This document shows, piece by piece, positions 32,782-42,116 of a DNA stretch of 64,000 nucleotides. A model generated the notes under the pieces. That model made no database searches. It had not been told where the DNA came from and saw only the letters and a program-made list of their open reading frames with translations. Numbering within the stretch: the first letter of the stretch is position 1; the number at the start of each line of letters is the position of its first letter. The stretch lies in the NCBI RefSeq assembly GCF_947648125.1, contig NZ_CANSMR010000003.1, positions 310,001-374,000 on the forward strand. Reading direction: 5' to 3'. The DNA comes from an uncultured Bradyrhizobium sp. GTDB lineage: Bacteria; Pseudomonadota; Alphaproteobacteria; Rhizobiales; Xanthobacteraceae. The translations under genes and the position numbers were made by a program.

Positions 32782-34044
32782 ATGAGATCAGTCGGAAATG
32801 AACCATTGTCGCGTCACGCCCTCGCCTACGTGCTGGCCGGCGGACGCGGCAGCAGACTTCAGGAGCTCACCGACAGGCGCGCCAAGCCGGCGGTGTATTT
32901 CGGCGGCAAGTCCCGCATCATCGATTTCGCCCTCTCCAACGCCGTGAACTCGGGCATCCGCCGCATCGCGGTGGCGACCCAGTACAAGGCGCACAGCCTG
33001 ATCCGGCATCTGCAAGGCGGCTGGAACTTCTTCCGCCCGGAACGGAACGAGAGCTTCGATATCCTGCCCGCCAGCCAGCGCGTCTCGGAGACCAACTGGT
33101 ATCTCGGGACGGCGGACGCGGTGTACCAGAACATCGACATCCTCGAGGCGCACGGCACCAAGTACATCCTGGTGCTGGCCGGCGACCATATCTACAAGAT
33201 GGACTACGAGGTGATGCTGAAGCAGCATGTCGAGAGCGGCGCCGACGTCACGGTCGGCTGCCTCGAGATGCCGCGCACCGAATCCAGCGGCTTCGGCATC
33301 ATGCATGTCGACGAGAACGGCCTGATCCAGTCGTTCCTGGAGAAGCCGGCCGATCCTCCGCCGATGCCCGGCAAGCCCGACAAGTCGCTCGCCAGCATGG
33401 GCATCTACGTGTTCGACTCGCAATTCCTGTTCGATGAATTGCGCCGTGACGCCGCCGATCCGAACTCCAACCACGATTTCGGCAGGGACATCATCCCCTA
33501 TATCGTCAAGCACGGCCGCGCCGTGGCGCATCAGTTCAACGATTCCTGCGTCCGCTCCGGCGACGATCCCCGTTCCTACTGGCGCGACGTCGGCACCGTC
33601 GACGCCTATTGGGGCGCCAACATCGATCTCACCGACGTCGTGCCGGAGCTCGACCTCTACGACCGCGCCTGGCCGATCTGGACCTATGCCGAGATCACCC
33701 CGCCCGCGAAATTCGTCCACGACGAGGACGGACGGCGCGGCCAGGCGGTGACCTCGCTGGTCTCGGGCGCCTGCATCATCTCGGGCGCGGCGCTGCGCCG
33801 GTCGCTGCTGTTCACCGGCGTCCACGTCAATTCCTACGCCAATGTCGAGAACGCAGTGATCATGCCTTATGTGAATGTCGGCCGCGGCGCGCGGCTCCGA
33901 AACGTCGTGATCGATCGCGGCGTGCGGATTCCGGAAGGGCTCGTGGTCGGCGAGGATCCCGAGTTCGACGGCAAGCGATTCCGCACCACCGAGAACGGGA
34001 TCACGCTGATCACGCAACCGATGATCGACAGGCTCCCGACATGA
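32782..34044 (+). CDS. glgC: Glucose-1-phosphate adenylyltransferase
   Basis: GlgC makes ADP-glucose for glycogen from glucose-1-phosphate and ATP. The N-terminal nucleotide-binding loop is [20 protein letters not shown], followed by [23 protein letters not shown] and [16 protein letters not shown] mark the sugar site, and a left-handed helix domain ends the protein. There are about 420 residues. I prefer ATG 32782, since GGGAGG lies 6 bases before it; the ATG at 32776 directly abuts that site. The stop overlaps the glgA start as ATGA, so the two are coupled. This is the usual two-gene glycogen unit. Confidence 0.95.
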   Translation: MRSVGNEPLSRHALAYVLAGGRGSRLQELTDRRAKPAVYFGGKSRIIDFALSNAVNSGIRRIAVATQYKAHSLIRHLQGGWNFFRPERNESFDILPASQRVSETNWYLGTADAVYQNIDILEAHGTKYILVLAGDHIYKMDYEVMLKQHVESGADVTVGCLEMPRTESSGFGIMHVDENGLIQSFLEKPADPPPMPGKPDKSLASMGIYVFDSQFLFDELRRDAADPNSNHDFGRDIIPYIVKHGRAVAHQFNDSCVRSGDDPRSYWRDVGTVDAYWGANIDLTDVVPELDLYDRAWPIWTYAEITPPAKFVHDEDGRRGQAVTSLVSGACIISGAALRRSLLFTGVHVNSYANVENAVIMPYVNVGRGARLRNVVIDRGVRIPEGLVVGEDPEFDGKRFRTTENGITLITQPMIDRLPT

Positions 34045-35495
34045 CGCCGATCCGCGTCCTCGCGGTCGCCTCGGAAGTCTACCCGCTCGTCAAGACCGGC
34101 GGCCTCGCCGACGTGGTCGGCGCGCTGCCGGCGGCGCTGAAGCAGCACGGCGTCACGACGCGGACGCTGGTGCCCGGCTATCCCGATGTGCTCAAGGCGC
34201 TGGCCTCGGCGGAAACGCTGCTGAACTGGGGAGAATTCTACGGCGGGCCGATCCGCGTGCTCGGCGGCACGCATGGCGGCCTCGACCTTCTCGCCCTCGA
34301 CGCGCCGCATCTCTATGCGCGTCCCGGCAATCCCTATGTCGGCCCCGACGGACGCGACTGGCCCGACAACGGCATCCGCTTCGCGGCGCTGTCGCGGATG
34401 GCGGCCGAAATCGGCCGGGGTGCGATCGAGAGCTTCGTCCCCGACATCGTGCATGCGCATGACTGGCAGGCCGGGCTCGCCCCGGCCTACCTTCATTACG
34501 GCGGACAAAGGCGGCCAGCCACGGTGATGACCGTGCACAACCTCGCCTATCAGGGGCAATTCTCGCCGGACATGCTGGCGGCGTTCGGCCTGCCGGGCGA
34601 GGCCTACTCGCTTCATGGTGTCGAATATTACGGCACCATCAGCCTCCTGAAGGCCGGCCTGCAATTCGCCGACCGCATCACCACGGTGTCGCCGACCTAT
34701 GCGCAGGAGATCCAGAGCGACGACGGCGGCATGGGGCTGGGCGGGCTGCTCCGCGAACGCGCCGACCTGCTGAGCGGCATCCTCAACGGCATCGACATCG
34801 ATGTGTGGAATCCGGCCACCGATCCCAACATCGCCGCGCGCTTCAGCGCCGGGCAAATGGCAGAGCGCGCGGCCAACAAGGCGGCGCTGCAACGGCGCTT
34901 CGGGCTCGACCCGGCGCCGGATGCGATGCTGCTTGGCGTCATCAGCCGGCTGTCATGGCAGAAGGGCCTCGATCTGCTGCTGGAGAACATTCCGACATTG
35001 CTCGGCGAAGGCATCCAGCTCGCGCTGCTCGGCAGCGGCGATCGCGATCTGCAGGATCGCTACGCCGCGCTGGCGCATGACAATCAGGGGCGGATCGCCG
35101 TCGTGATCGGCTACGACGAGGCGCTGGCGCATCTGATCCAGGCAGGCTCCGATGCGCTCGCGGTGCCGTCGCGCTTCGAGCCGTGCGGCCTCACCCAGCT
35201 CTGCGCGCTGCGCTACGGCGCGGTCCCGATCGTTGCCAATGTCGGCGGCCTTGCCGACACCGTGCTCGGCTTCGACGAAGCCGCGGCCACAGGAAGTCCT
35301 GCAACGGGCGTCAAGTTCGCACCCGTGACCTCGGAGGCGCTCGCCCACGGCTTGCGCACAGCGAACCTGCTGTTCAACGACAAGGTGACCTGGCGCCGGC
35401 TGCAGCAGGCCGGCATGGCCACCGATGTCTCCTGGCACAATCGCGCCGGCCGCTACGCCGCGCTCTACCGCGAACTCGCCGCCGCGCGAGGCTGA
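34041..35495 (+). CDS. glgA: Glycogen synthase (ADP-glucose type)
   Basis: GlgA extends alpha-1,4-glucan chains from ADP-glucose in the cytoplasm. The 484 residues show the GT5 layout: [20 protein letters not shown] with the ADP-binding [21 protein letters not shown], the linker [20 protein letters not shown] and [17 protein letters not shown] with the catalytic E-x7-E region. The ATG at 34041 overlaps the glgC stop by four bases. The branching and debranching genes are not in the window. Confidence 0.95.
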   Translation: MTPIRVLAVASEVYPLVKTGGLADVVGALPAALKQHGVTTRTLVPGYPDVLKALASAETLLNWGEFYGGPIRVLGGTHGGLDLLALDAPHLYARPGNPYVGPDGRDWPDNGIRFAALSRMAAEIGRGAIESFVPDIVHAHDWQAGLAPAYLHYGGQRRPATVMTVHNLAYQGQFSPDMLAAFGLPGEAYSLHGVEYYGTISLLKAGLQFADRITTVSPTYAQEIQSDDGGMGLGGLLRERADLLSGILNGIDIDVWNPATDPNIAARFSAGQMAERAANKAALQRRFGLDPAPDAMLLGVISRLSWQKGLDLLLENIPTLLGEGIQLALLGSGDRDLQDRYAALAHDNQGRIAVVIGYDEALAHLIQAGSDALAVPSRFEPCGLTQLCALRYGAVPIVANVGGLADTVLGFDEAAATGSPATGVKFAPVTSEALAHGLRTANLLFNDKVTWRRLQQAGMATDVSWHNRAGRYAALYRELAAARG

Positions 35496-35502
35496 CGCCA
35501 GA

Positions 35503-35835
35503 TCAATTCAACAGATCGCAGGACGCGACGCGATTGATGTCGGCGAGGCGTCGGTCGGGATTTCCCTTGAGATCGAGGCTTGCAACGAGATCGAGCAGCC
35601 GGCCATAGGCGCGATCGGCGATAGCAACGGGCAGCGGCTCCTCGTCGAAGATTTCGACGTAATTGCCGACGAGGCCGCTCAGCAGCCGGCAAACGCCGCG
35701 TTGCTCCGGGTCGTCCTTGCCTAGGGTCTCGAGTTTTTGCTGGAAGGTCCTGAAGGTCCGCAAGCCATGCGGCTGTTGCGAAAGCCAAGCATGTAGATCA
35801 GGAGCGTGCAAATCAGGATTGTGTAGATCAGTCAT
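35503..35835 (-). CDS. Hypothetical protein, 110 residues
   Basis: I do not recognise this protein. It opens with a small imperfect repeat (DLHNPDLHAPDLHAWL) and is then a soluble, mainly helical sequence with FRTFQQKLETLGKDDPEQRG and YGRLLDLVASLDLKG. The start at ATG 35835 follows AAGAGG. It is convergent with glgA, with only 7 bp between the stops, and no membrane segment or leader is seen. It may be a real small gene, but nothing shows its role. Confidence 0.6.
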   Translation of the reverse strand: MTDLHNPDLHAPDLHAWLSQQPHGLRTFRTFQQKLETLGKDDPEQRGVCRLLSGLVGNYVEIFDEEPLPVAIADRAYGRLLDLVASLDLKGNPDRRLADINRVASCDLLN

Positions 35836-35985
35836 ATCAGCCTCTTCAAGTGGGAGAAGAAGCTACCGGCTTATACAGCCGATCACCGTTCCGCGCCATG
35901 ACGATTTTTGCATGCATCCCCGCCCGACCGCGCAGGCCGTGTCATCGGATTGGCACGGAGTATCGCTAGGGTATTTTGGTTTTGA

Positions 35986-37131
35986 TCAGAGCCGCGCGAG
36001 TGCCGGCAGAATTCTGTAGCGCGCGATCTCGTGCGGATAGTCGCCGCGATTGGCGAGCAGCACGATGCCGAACCGGCGCGCCGGCACCAGGCCGATATAG
36101 GCCGAGGCATTGTTGAGGCCACCGGGCTTGTCGATGACGGTGACGCCGTCCAGCCGCACATGCTCCCACGCCATCGCCTGCCCGAACTTCGCATCGACAC
36201 GAAAACTCTCGCGCATGGTCATCTGCAATGCGGCGCGCAATTGCGGATCGATCACCGCGCCGTCGAGACAGGCGCGCAGCAGCATGCCGAGATCGCGCGC
36301 CGACGAGAACATCTGGCCGGTGCCGGGAAAATCGTAATAGCTCTGCTGATTGCCGGGCGGGCCGATCGCCGTGCCGTCGTGGGAGTAGCCCTGGACCATG
36401 CGCTGCATGATCTCCGGTGCCAACGCCGCGCGATTGTCCTCGCCACGATCCGGCACGAAGGTCGAGGTCATGCCGAGCGGCTTGAGAATACGGCTCTCGA
36501 TCAACGTCGCGATCGGCATGCGATAGCGCTGCTCCAGCACCAGTTGCAGCAGGACATAGCCGGCATGGCTGTAGATGCGCTGCTTGCCCGGCTGCTCTCC
36601 CTTCTGGGGCGTCCAGGCGTTGAGCATCGCGATGAACTGATCGCGGCTGAAGGTCTCGTTCGGCCAGGGCGGATGATCGGTCGGCAGCAGCAACCCCGAT
36701 GTATGGTTGACGAGCTCGCCGACCGTGACGCGGCTGATATAGTCCCCGTGCAGCTCGGGCAGATACTTGCCGACGGGATCGTCCAGCCGCAACTCGCCGC
36801 GCTCGGTGCCGAGCGCGACCAGTGTCGCTTCGAACAGCTTGCGCAGCGAGGCGAGGTTGAACAGCGTGTCCGAGGTGACCGGCCGCTTGGCCGCAGTGTC
36901 GGCGAAACCGTAGTTGAACAAGGCGACCCGGCCGCCGGCATAGACCGCCGCGGCAAGGCCGCCCGGATCGGCCGCCGTCGCGGTCGGCGCCAGTTCCGTC
37001 GTCACGATGTCCCTGATCTGCGCATCCATGTCGGAATTAGCCCGCGCCGCCGTCAGCACGCTAGCGGCAACGGCGAGCAGGACGGCCGCGATCCGGGCGA
37101 AGAGCCATTGTCTCAAGAGCCATTGTCTCAT
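35986..37131 (-). CDS. Exported serine hydrolase, class C beta-lactamase-like
   Basis: This 381-residue member of the serine beta-lactamase/penicillin-binding superfamily has SLRK (in FNLASLRKLFEATL) as the nucleophile motif, RIYSHAGYVLLQLV at the second motif, and KPGGLNNASAYIG at the place of the KTG motif. A leader (FARIAAVLLAVAASVLTAA) points to export. The ATG at 37131 begins two direct copies of a 15-bp unit that encode RQWLL-RQWLF. It could be an esterase, a D-Ala peptidase or a lactamase; the proline in the third motif differs from typical lactamases. It stands alone on this strand. Confidence 0.84.
   Translation of the reverse strand: MRQWLLRQWLFARIAAVLLAVAASVLTAARANSDMDAQIRDIVTTELAPTATAADPGGLAAAVYAGGRVALFNYGFADTAAKRPVTSDTLFNLASLRKLFEATLVALGTERGELRLDDPVGKYLPELHGDYISRVTVGELVNHTSGLLLPTDHPPWPNETFSRDQFIAMLNAWTPQKGEQPGKQRIYSHAGYVLLQLVLEQRYRMPIATLIESRILKPLGMTSTFVPDRGEDNRAALAPEIMQRMVQGYSHDGTAIGPPGNQQSYYDFPGTGQMFSSARDLGMLLRACLDGAVIDPQLRAALQMTMRESFRVDAKFGQAMAWEHVRLDGVTVIDKPGGLNNASAYIGLVPARRFGIVLLANRGDYPHEIARYRILPALARL
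37101..37130. repeat. Exact 15-bp tandem duplication in the hydrolase leader
   Basis: AGAGCCATTGTCTCA occurs twice in a row (37101-37115 and 37116-37130). On the coding strand it duplicates five residues just after the start codon of the class C-like hydrolase. It looks like a recent slippage event. Confidence 0.9.
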
Positions 37132-37665
37132 GCAGAACGAATTCAGGACGATGGTGCGATGTGACCCGCAGGTGGAGACCTGTTCAGCCATCGAGAGATG
37201 GCGACATCGCGATCCTAGCGGTGGAACCCAAGCGTCCGAATTCACGATCGCGCGTCTTGCCCCGTCACCCGTTCCGCTGGGGAACGGGCGGCCCGATCGC
37301 TGTTCCGGCGGTCACTTCCGGAACCCGCGATCGCGACCGCCCTCCCACTCCAGCCACGGCGCGGGAACTGCAATGGAACTAAAAAATGCGGGACGTTTGA
37401 GAATACGGAAAATGTGCTGCGACGGAGAGGCAATACCGACGCTTGCCGGGCTCACCGCCGATATGTCTGACGTCGTCACATTCCGCTCCCAACCGGGGAC
37501 GATTTCTTACTAGCAACAATTCGTCAATCAAGGGTTGCATAGGCCCATGGGATTCGATTGACAAGATACTGCTGCCTGCGACGGATTGTCCTGTTCCCGA
37601 TGCAGGACGCGCGCGATGCCGTGGTTAAGCATGGCTTAACTATCGAACGCGCGGCGCGCGCGCAC
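37132..37665. other. Intergenic interval without a convincing gene
   Basis: This 530-bp stretch separates the class C-like hydrolase from the DUF417 gene. Open frames on both strands lack ribosome-binding sites, codon bias and recognisable protein features. It has less GC than its surroundings near 37370-37560. I see no tRNA, hairpin terminator or repeat that I can support. Confidence 0.55.
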
Positions 37666-38154
37666 CTATCCGGTCCGCGACCGGACGATCGACCGCGGCA
37701 ACGAGGCGAACAGCAGCACTAGGCAGACGCAGAGCAGCACGATGTCCTTGAACAGGAACTCGCCGGCCAGGTTCCAGGCCATCGGGTCGGTCGACAGGCT
37801 CCACTTCACCACACCCGGTGTCGTGAAGAAGAACGACCAGGTCACCGCAAAGGTGATCACGCCCATCAATGAGCCGATTGCAGACAGGATCGGGCTGAAC
37901 GCACCGGCGGCAAGCAGCACGGCGATGCTGAATTCCGTGACGCCGAGCACATAGGCCTCGCCGCGAAGGCCGAACACCGACAGCCACGAGACGAACGGGC
38001 TGTTGCTGATGAATTGCGCGATGCCTTGCGCCGACTGCGGCGTGAACTTCTGCATGCCGAACGACACGAAGATCACCACCATGACCCAGCGCAGGATCGC
38101 GAGCAGACGATAAGACCCCTCGCCGTGTTCGGCGATGTTGAACGACAGATTCAT
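37666..38154 (-). CDS. DUF417 (YkgB/RclC-like) membrane protein
   Basis: This 162-residue inner-membrane protein has four hydrophobic helices (LLAILRWVMVVIFVSFGMQK, AYVLGVTEFSIAVLLAAGAF, LMGVITFAVTWSFFFTTPGV, DIVLLCVCLVLLFASL). F-G-M-Q-K-F-T-P and W-N-L-A-G-E-F-L-F-K-D are typical of the YkgB family. The E. coli relative RclC belongs to a reactive-chlorine defence operon; whether this copy has that role is inference. The ATG at 38154 is the natural start. It has no operon partner in the window. Confidence 0.84.
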   Translation of the reverse strand: MNLSFNIAEHGEGSYRLLAILRWVMVVIFVSFGMQKFTPQSAQGIAQFISNSPFVSWLSVFGLRGEAYVLGVTEFSIAVLLAAGAFSPILSAIGSLMGVITFAVTWSFFFTTPGVVKWSLSTDPMAWNLAGEFLFKDIVLLCVCLVLLFASLPRSIVRSRTG

Positions 38155-38319
38155 GCGGATGTTTCTTCCCTCGCTGCGATGCCACCATTAGCCGTGCCTG
38201 TGGCGTTCGTGGCAGGATTACGCAGCGCGCCCCGCGCGCGTTACGCGCGGGAGGCCGTCACGTCCTTCACAAGGATGTGCAGATGAGGTGATCGGCAGGG
38301 ACGGCGGACGGCCGCAGCC

Positions 38320-39537
38320 TCAAGCCGCGGTGAGCAACTCGCCGACCTTCTCGTAGGCTTCGCCCTTGAACCGCATCAGCTGAAACTGCTTGATCGGTAC
38401 ATAGTCGCTCGGCGTGGTGTTGAGGGTGATCCCGGGAATGAGAAGGGGCGCCGCGAAGTGCTTCAGGTTGGTCGCCTGGTGCAGGATGTTGGCCCGCGTC
38501 AGCTGGTCGCCACATTGCCCGACGACGTGGGCGGCGGTTGCCGCGGCGGTATAGCCGATGGCGTAGAGGTCGTCGGCGCGATCGGCGTTCGGGACGTAGC
38601 GGTCGAGGAACGCCATGTATTGCTTCATGTCAGGCGCGTCGGCCCAGAGCGGATTGCCGGGGTCCATCCGTGTCGCAAACGCGAGAATGCCTTGCGCGGT
38701 CTCGAAACCGGCGGGCTTCAGCGTCGCGCGCACCGAGGCATTGCCTGCACCGAGAAATATCTGCGGCCGCCATTCGAGCGCGGCCATCTTGCGCAGTGCC
38801 TGGCTCGCCATCTTCGGGATAGTGATGAGGAACACCACGTCGGCGCCGGACAGTTTCATCTGAACGATCTGGGAATCGATGGTCGGATCGCCGACCGAGT
38901 AGTTCAGCTCGGACGTGATCTGTGCGGTCCTGGCGCCGAGACCAGTCTTCAGGCCTGCCAGCGTTGCCTTGCCGGCATCGTCGTTCTGATACAGCAGGCC
39001 GATCCTCGCTTCGGGCATGGTGGCAGCGATGTAGCGGCCGACGACACCTCCCTCGATCTCGTAGGTCGATCCGCCAACCATGGTCCATGGATTGGCTGCC
39101 GGGTCCGACAGCTTGCTGGCGGCAGCGGCGAGGAACAGCTGCGGGACCTTGCGCGTATTCATATATTTCTGCACGGCGATGTTGCCCGGCGTGCCCATCG
39201 CGCCCGCGATGAACAGCACCTCGTCGCCTTCGACCAGGCGCCGCGCCGCTTCGACCGACTTCGGCGGGCTGTAGGCGTCGTCATAATTGATGAACTTGAT
39301 CTTGCGGCCGTTGATGCCGCCGGCGTCATTCAGCATGCGGAAATAGGCATCCATGGCGTTGGCAAGCACGCCGAACGACGACACCGGACCGCTGAGCGGT
39401 CCGAACTGCCCGATGCGGATTTCCAGATCGCTGGCACCGGGATCATAGGAGGCGCCGGCAAATGCCTTGCCGCCAATGGATGCCGCGAGGCCAGAAGCCG
39501 CTGTCCCGAGCAGCGTTCGACGGCTGATCGTCTTCAT
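38320..39537 (-). CDS. ABC transporter substrate-binding protein, Liv type, Tat-exported
   Basis: This periplasmic receptor of 405 residues opens with a twin-arginine leader (ISRRTLLGTAASGLAASIGG). The Liv-type pattern follows: IRIGQFGPLSGPVSSFGVLA, GGINGRKIKFINYDDAYSPP, and LFIAGAMGTPGNIAVQKYMN. It is the last gene of the leftward block that begins at the TetR gene, 27 bp after the nitronate-monooxygenase-like gene. No permease or ATPase is in that block, so it may use the LivFGHM set at 48223-53718 or one elsewhere. The ligand is probably the acid that the block's acyl-CoA ligase activates. Confidence 0.87.
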   Translation of the reverse strand: MKTISRRTLLGTAASGLAASIGGKAFAGASYDPGASDLEIRIGQFGPLSGPVSSFGVLANAMDAYFRMLNDAGGINGRKIKFINYDDAYSPPKSVEAARRLVEGDEVLFIAGAMGTPGNIAVQKYMNTRKVPQLFLAAAASKLSDPAANPWTMVGGSTYEIEGGVVGRYIAATMPEARIGLLYQNDDAGKATLAGLKTGLGARTAQITSELNYSVGDPTIDSQIVQMKLSGADVVFLITIPKMASQALRKMAALEWRPQIFLGAGNASVRATLKPAGFETAQGILAFATRMDPGNPLWADAPDMKQYMAFLDRYVPNADRADDLYAIGYTAAATAAHVVGQCGDQLTRANILHQATNLKHFAAPLLIPGITLNTTPSDYVPIKQFQLMRFKGEAYEKVGELLTAA

Positions 39538-39564
39538 GGGTTTCCTCCACTGGATCTGGACGCC

Positions 39565-40539
39565 TTATGCGGCGCCTCTTTCGAATGTCATGTGATATTG
39601 CGCGGCGATCTCATCGACGATGTCGGCGGCTCCGGTCACCACGTGCACGCCGGAAACCGAATGACCGGCGCTCCAGACCTCGATCCAGCGCCGCGGTCCT
39701 CCCGCCTCCTTCTTGCCGCCGAACTTCTCGCGCGCCCGCGCTTCCGACACGGACTCGTCGAGATTTGCGGGATCGAGACCCGCGGCGACGATCGAGGGCC
39801 GCAGCATGCTGGCATCGAGGCCGGTGAAGGCCTTCGTCAGCATGATGTCATCGAGCGTACTGTCGACCAGCATTCGCCGATAGGCATCGCTCGCCATGCT
39901 CTCGCGCGCCGCAATGAAGCGCGTTCCCATATAGGCGAGATCGCAGCCGAGCAGCCGCGCCGCGGCGAGCGCGGTGCCATCAGTCACGCCGCCTGCGAGC
40001 ACGACCGGACCGTCGAACATGGCGCGCACCGCGCGCACGAAAGCGAACGGATTGGCCCAGCCGGTCTGTCCGCCGGCACCCGCCGTGAGCAGGATCAAAC
40101 CGTCGGCTCCCGCCTCGATCGCCTTCTCGGCATGACGGAGTGAGGCAATGTCCGCGAACACGAGACAGCCGACATCATGCAGCGGCGCGACCGCCGCCGC
40201 GGGCGACCCCACACTGGTGATGACCATCTCGACCTTGTGCCGGACGAGACAAGCGAGATCGTCCTTGAAGCGCGGCTGGCGGATGATGAGGTTCGGGCAG
40301 TGCGGCGCGGCGGGACGGCCGAGCTCGGCGACATTGCGCTCGATCTGGGTGAGCCAGGCATCGAGCTCCTCGACCGAGCGGGCGTTCGCGGTCGGAAACG
40401 CGCCGATCGCGCCGGAGCGGCAGACTGCCGTCACGAGATCGACGCCGGAGACGCGCAGCATGGGAGCCGCGATCAGCGGCAGGCGAAGCCGATCTGCGAT
40501 CGCAGCGGGAAGCGCGCTCCGGCGGGCAGCGGATTGCAT
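39565..40539 (-). CDS. Nitronate monooxygenase / FabK-like flavoprotein
   Basis: This 324-residue FMN enzyme has the fold of the nitronate monooxygenase and FabK group. Substrate- and FMN-side motifs are LPLIAAPMLRVSGVDLVTAV, VITSVGSPAAAVAPLHDVGC, ADGLILLTAGAGGQTGWANP and VVLAGGVTDGTALAAARLLG. The histidine that class I nitronate monooxygenases have in G-x-GGH is glutamine here, so oxidation of nitroalkanes is doubtful; an enoyl-CoA reductase-like role fits the neighbours. The ATG at 40539 begins 2 bp after the stop codon of the enoyl-CoA hydratase. Confidence 0.84.
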   Translation of the reverse strand: MQSAARRSALPAAIADRLRLPLIAAPMLRVSGVDLVTAVCRSGAIGAFPTANARSVEELDAWLTQIERNVAELGRPAAPHCPNLIIRQPRFKDDLACLVRHKVEMVITSVGSPAAAVAPLHDVGCLVFADIASLRHAEKAIEAGADGLILLTAGAGGQTGWANPFAFVRAVRAMFDGPVVLAGGVTDGTALAAARLLGCDLAYMGTRFIAARESMASDAYRRMLVDSTLDDIMLTKAFTGLDASMLRPSIVAAGLDPANLDESVSEARAREKFGGKKEAGGPRRWIEVWSAGHSVSGVHVVTGAADIVDEIAAQYHMTFERGAA

Positions 40540-40541
40540 GA

Positions 40542-41315
40542 TCAGCGCCCCTTCCAGACCGGCTTGCGCTTCTCGGCGAACGCCTTCAGCCCCTCGGTGC
40601 GATCTTCGGACTTCAGCGCGCGTTCCGCGATCGGCCCCTGCGCGGTCCATCCCTCTTCATCGGTCCAGTTCGCGGCCTGAAAGATGATCTCCTTCGAGGC
40701 GGCAAGCGCCGTCGGGCCGTTGACGAGGAGCTCGTTGGCGAAGGCAACCGCCGCCTCGAGCGCTTGTCCGGGTTCGACGATCCGGTTCACGAGGCCGAGG
40801 CGTTCGAAGTACTCCGCGCCCTTGAACTGCCCGGTCAGCGCCAGCTCCATGGCGACGTGATAGGGGATCCGCTTCGGCAGCCGGAACAGGCCGCCGCCGA
40901 TAGCAACGACATTGTGCCGGACTTCCGGCAGGCCCATCTTGGCGTCCCGCGCGGCGACGATGAGATCGCAGGACAGGCAAAGCTCGAGCCCGCCGCCGAC
41001 GGCATAGCCCTCGACGGCTGCGATCAGCGGCTTGCGCGGCGGCCGGCGAAACAAGCCGAAGCCACCGCGTTCGGTCACGCTGCGCTCGCCGCGCGCAACC
41101 GCCTTGAGATCCGCACCGGCCGAGAAGTTGCCGCCCGCGCCGGTGATGACGCCGGCGAACAGCGCGTCCTCGGCGTCGAGCAGATCCATCGCATCGGAGA
41201 TGCCGCGCGCGAGCGCGACGTTGCACGCGTTGCGCGCTTCGGGACGGTTCAGCGTGACGACGAGGATGTGGCCGCGCCGTTCGGTCAGAACGACCTGTTC
41301 GTTCTCAGTGCTCAT
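40542..41315 (-). CDS. Enoyl-CoA hydratase/isomerase
   Basis: This 257-residue crotonase hydrates an enoyl-CoA. The oxyanion loops are GAGGNFSAGADLKAVARG and EGYAVGGGLELCLSCDLIVA. The second catalytic glutamate is retained in KMGLPEVRHNVVAIGGGL, unlike the gene at 2133. The C-terminal helix ends in KAFAEKRKPVWKGR, as in many medium-chain hydratases. It starts at ATG 41315 and follows the SDR gene by 9 bp. It should act after the CoA ligase in this operon. Confidence 0.9.
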   Translation of the reverse strand: MSTENEQVVLTERRGHILVVTLNRPEARNACNVALARGISDAMDLLDAEDALFAGVITGAGGNFSAGADLKAVARGERSVTERGGFGLFRRPPRKPLIAAVEGYAVGGGLELCLSCDLIVAARDAKMGLPEVRHNVVAIGGGLFRLPKRIPYHVAMELALTGQFKGAEYFERLGLVNRIVEPGQALEAAVAFANELLVNGPTALAASKEIIFQAANWTDEEGWTAQGPIAERALKSEDRTEGLKAFAEKRKPVWKGR

Positions 41316-41324
41316 CGATGCGCC

Positions 41325-42116
41325 TCACAATGCGAAGGTAAAGCCGCCATTGACCGGATAGGTCTGGCCGGTGATCCACGCGCTCGCGTCGGAGGCAAGG
41401 AACAGCACCATGTTGGCGACGTCGGACGGCAGGCCCGGGCGACGAATGACGTATTTCTCCATCATCTTCTTCTGCCGCTCGGGATCGGCCTTCAGCCGCG
41501 CCTCGATCGCCGGCGTCAGCGTTGCGGCAATCGCCACGCAGTTCGCCGTGATATTGTGGCGGCCGAGCGAGCGCGCGACCGCGCGCGTGAAGCCCGCGGC
41601 GCCCGCCTTTGCGCCTGAATAGACCTCGAGGCCCGCCTCGCCGGCGCGGCCGGCATCCGAGATGATGGTGACGATGCGGCCGCCCTTGCGCTCGATCATC
41701 TGCGGGATGCAGGCCGAGGCGCAGTTGATGACGCCGTAGAGATTGACGCCGATGAAGCTGTTCCAGACCTCGGGGCCGGTCTCCCAGAACGGCTTGCGCG
41801 CATCGGGATCGGGGGTCGCGCCGGCGTTGCCGGCATTGTTGACGAGCACGTCGATCGGGCCGAAGGCCTGCTCGGCCCTGCCGACCATCACCTTGACCGA
41901 GACGAGATCGGTGACGTCGGCCTGCACCGCGACCGCCTTGCCGCCGGCGGCGTTGATTTCCCGCGCGACCTGCTCGGCGCGATCGAGGAAGTAATCGTTG
42001 ACGACGATGCCGGCCGCGTTGTGCGCGGCGAAATGCAGCGCGATCTGGCGCCCGACGCCCTGGCCCGCGCCGGTAATCAACGTCACCTTGCCGTTCAGAT
42101 CAAGAATATCACTCAT
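41325..42116 (-). CDS. Short-chain dehydrogenase/reductase
   Basis: This NAD(P)-dependent oxidoreductase has 263 residues. It shows the SDR glycine motif LITGAGQGVGRQIALHF, the NNAG motif in VLVNNAGNAG, and the catalytic YSGAKAG. The end AWITGQTYPVNGGFTFAL is the usual C-terminus. It probably oxidises a 3-hydroxyacyl-CoA or an alicyclic alcohol. The ATG at 42116 overlaps the acyl-CoA ligase stop as ATGA, so the two are coupled. Confidence 0.9.
   Translation of the reverse strand: MSDILDLNGKVTLITGAGQGVGRQIALHFAAHNAAGIVVNDYFLDRAEQVAREINAAGGKAVAVQADVTDLVSVKVMVGRAEQAFGPIDVLVNNAGNAGATPDPDARKPFWETGPEVWNSFIGVNLYGVINCASACIPQMIERKGGRIVTIISDAGRAGEAGLEVYSGAKAGAAGFTRAVARSLGRHNITANCVAIAATLTPAIEARLKADPERQKKMMEKYVIRRPGLPSDVANMVLFLASDASAWITGQTYPVNGGFTFAL

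Noticed and set aside
37007-37513. 168-codon plus-strand open frame over the hydrolase leader and intergenic DNA
   Set aside because: It overlaps the leader of a clear gene, has no ribosome-binding site and resembles no protein family.
37379-37564. 61-codon minus-strand open frame in the gap
   Set aside because: It opens with TTG without a ribosome-binding site and has no recognisable feature; I cannot tell it from noise.
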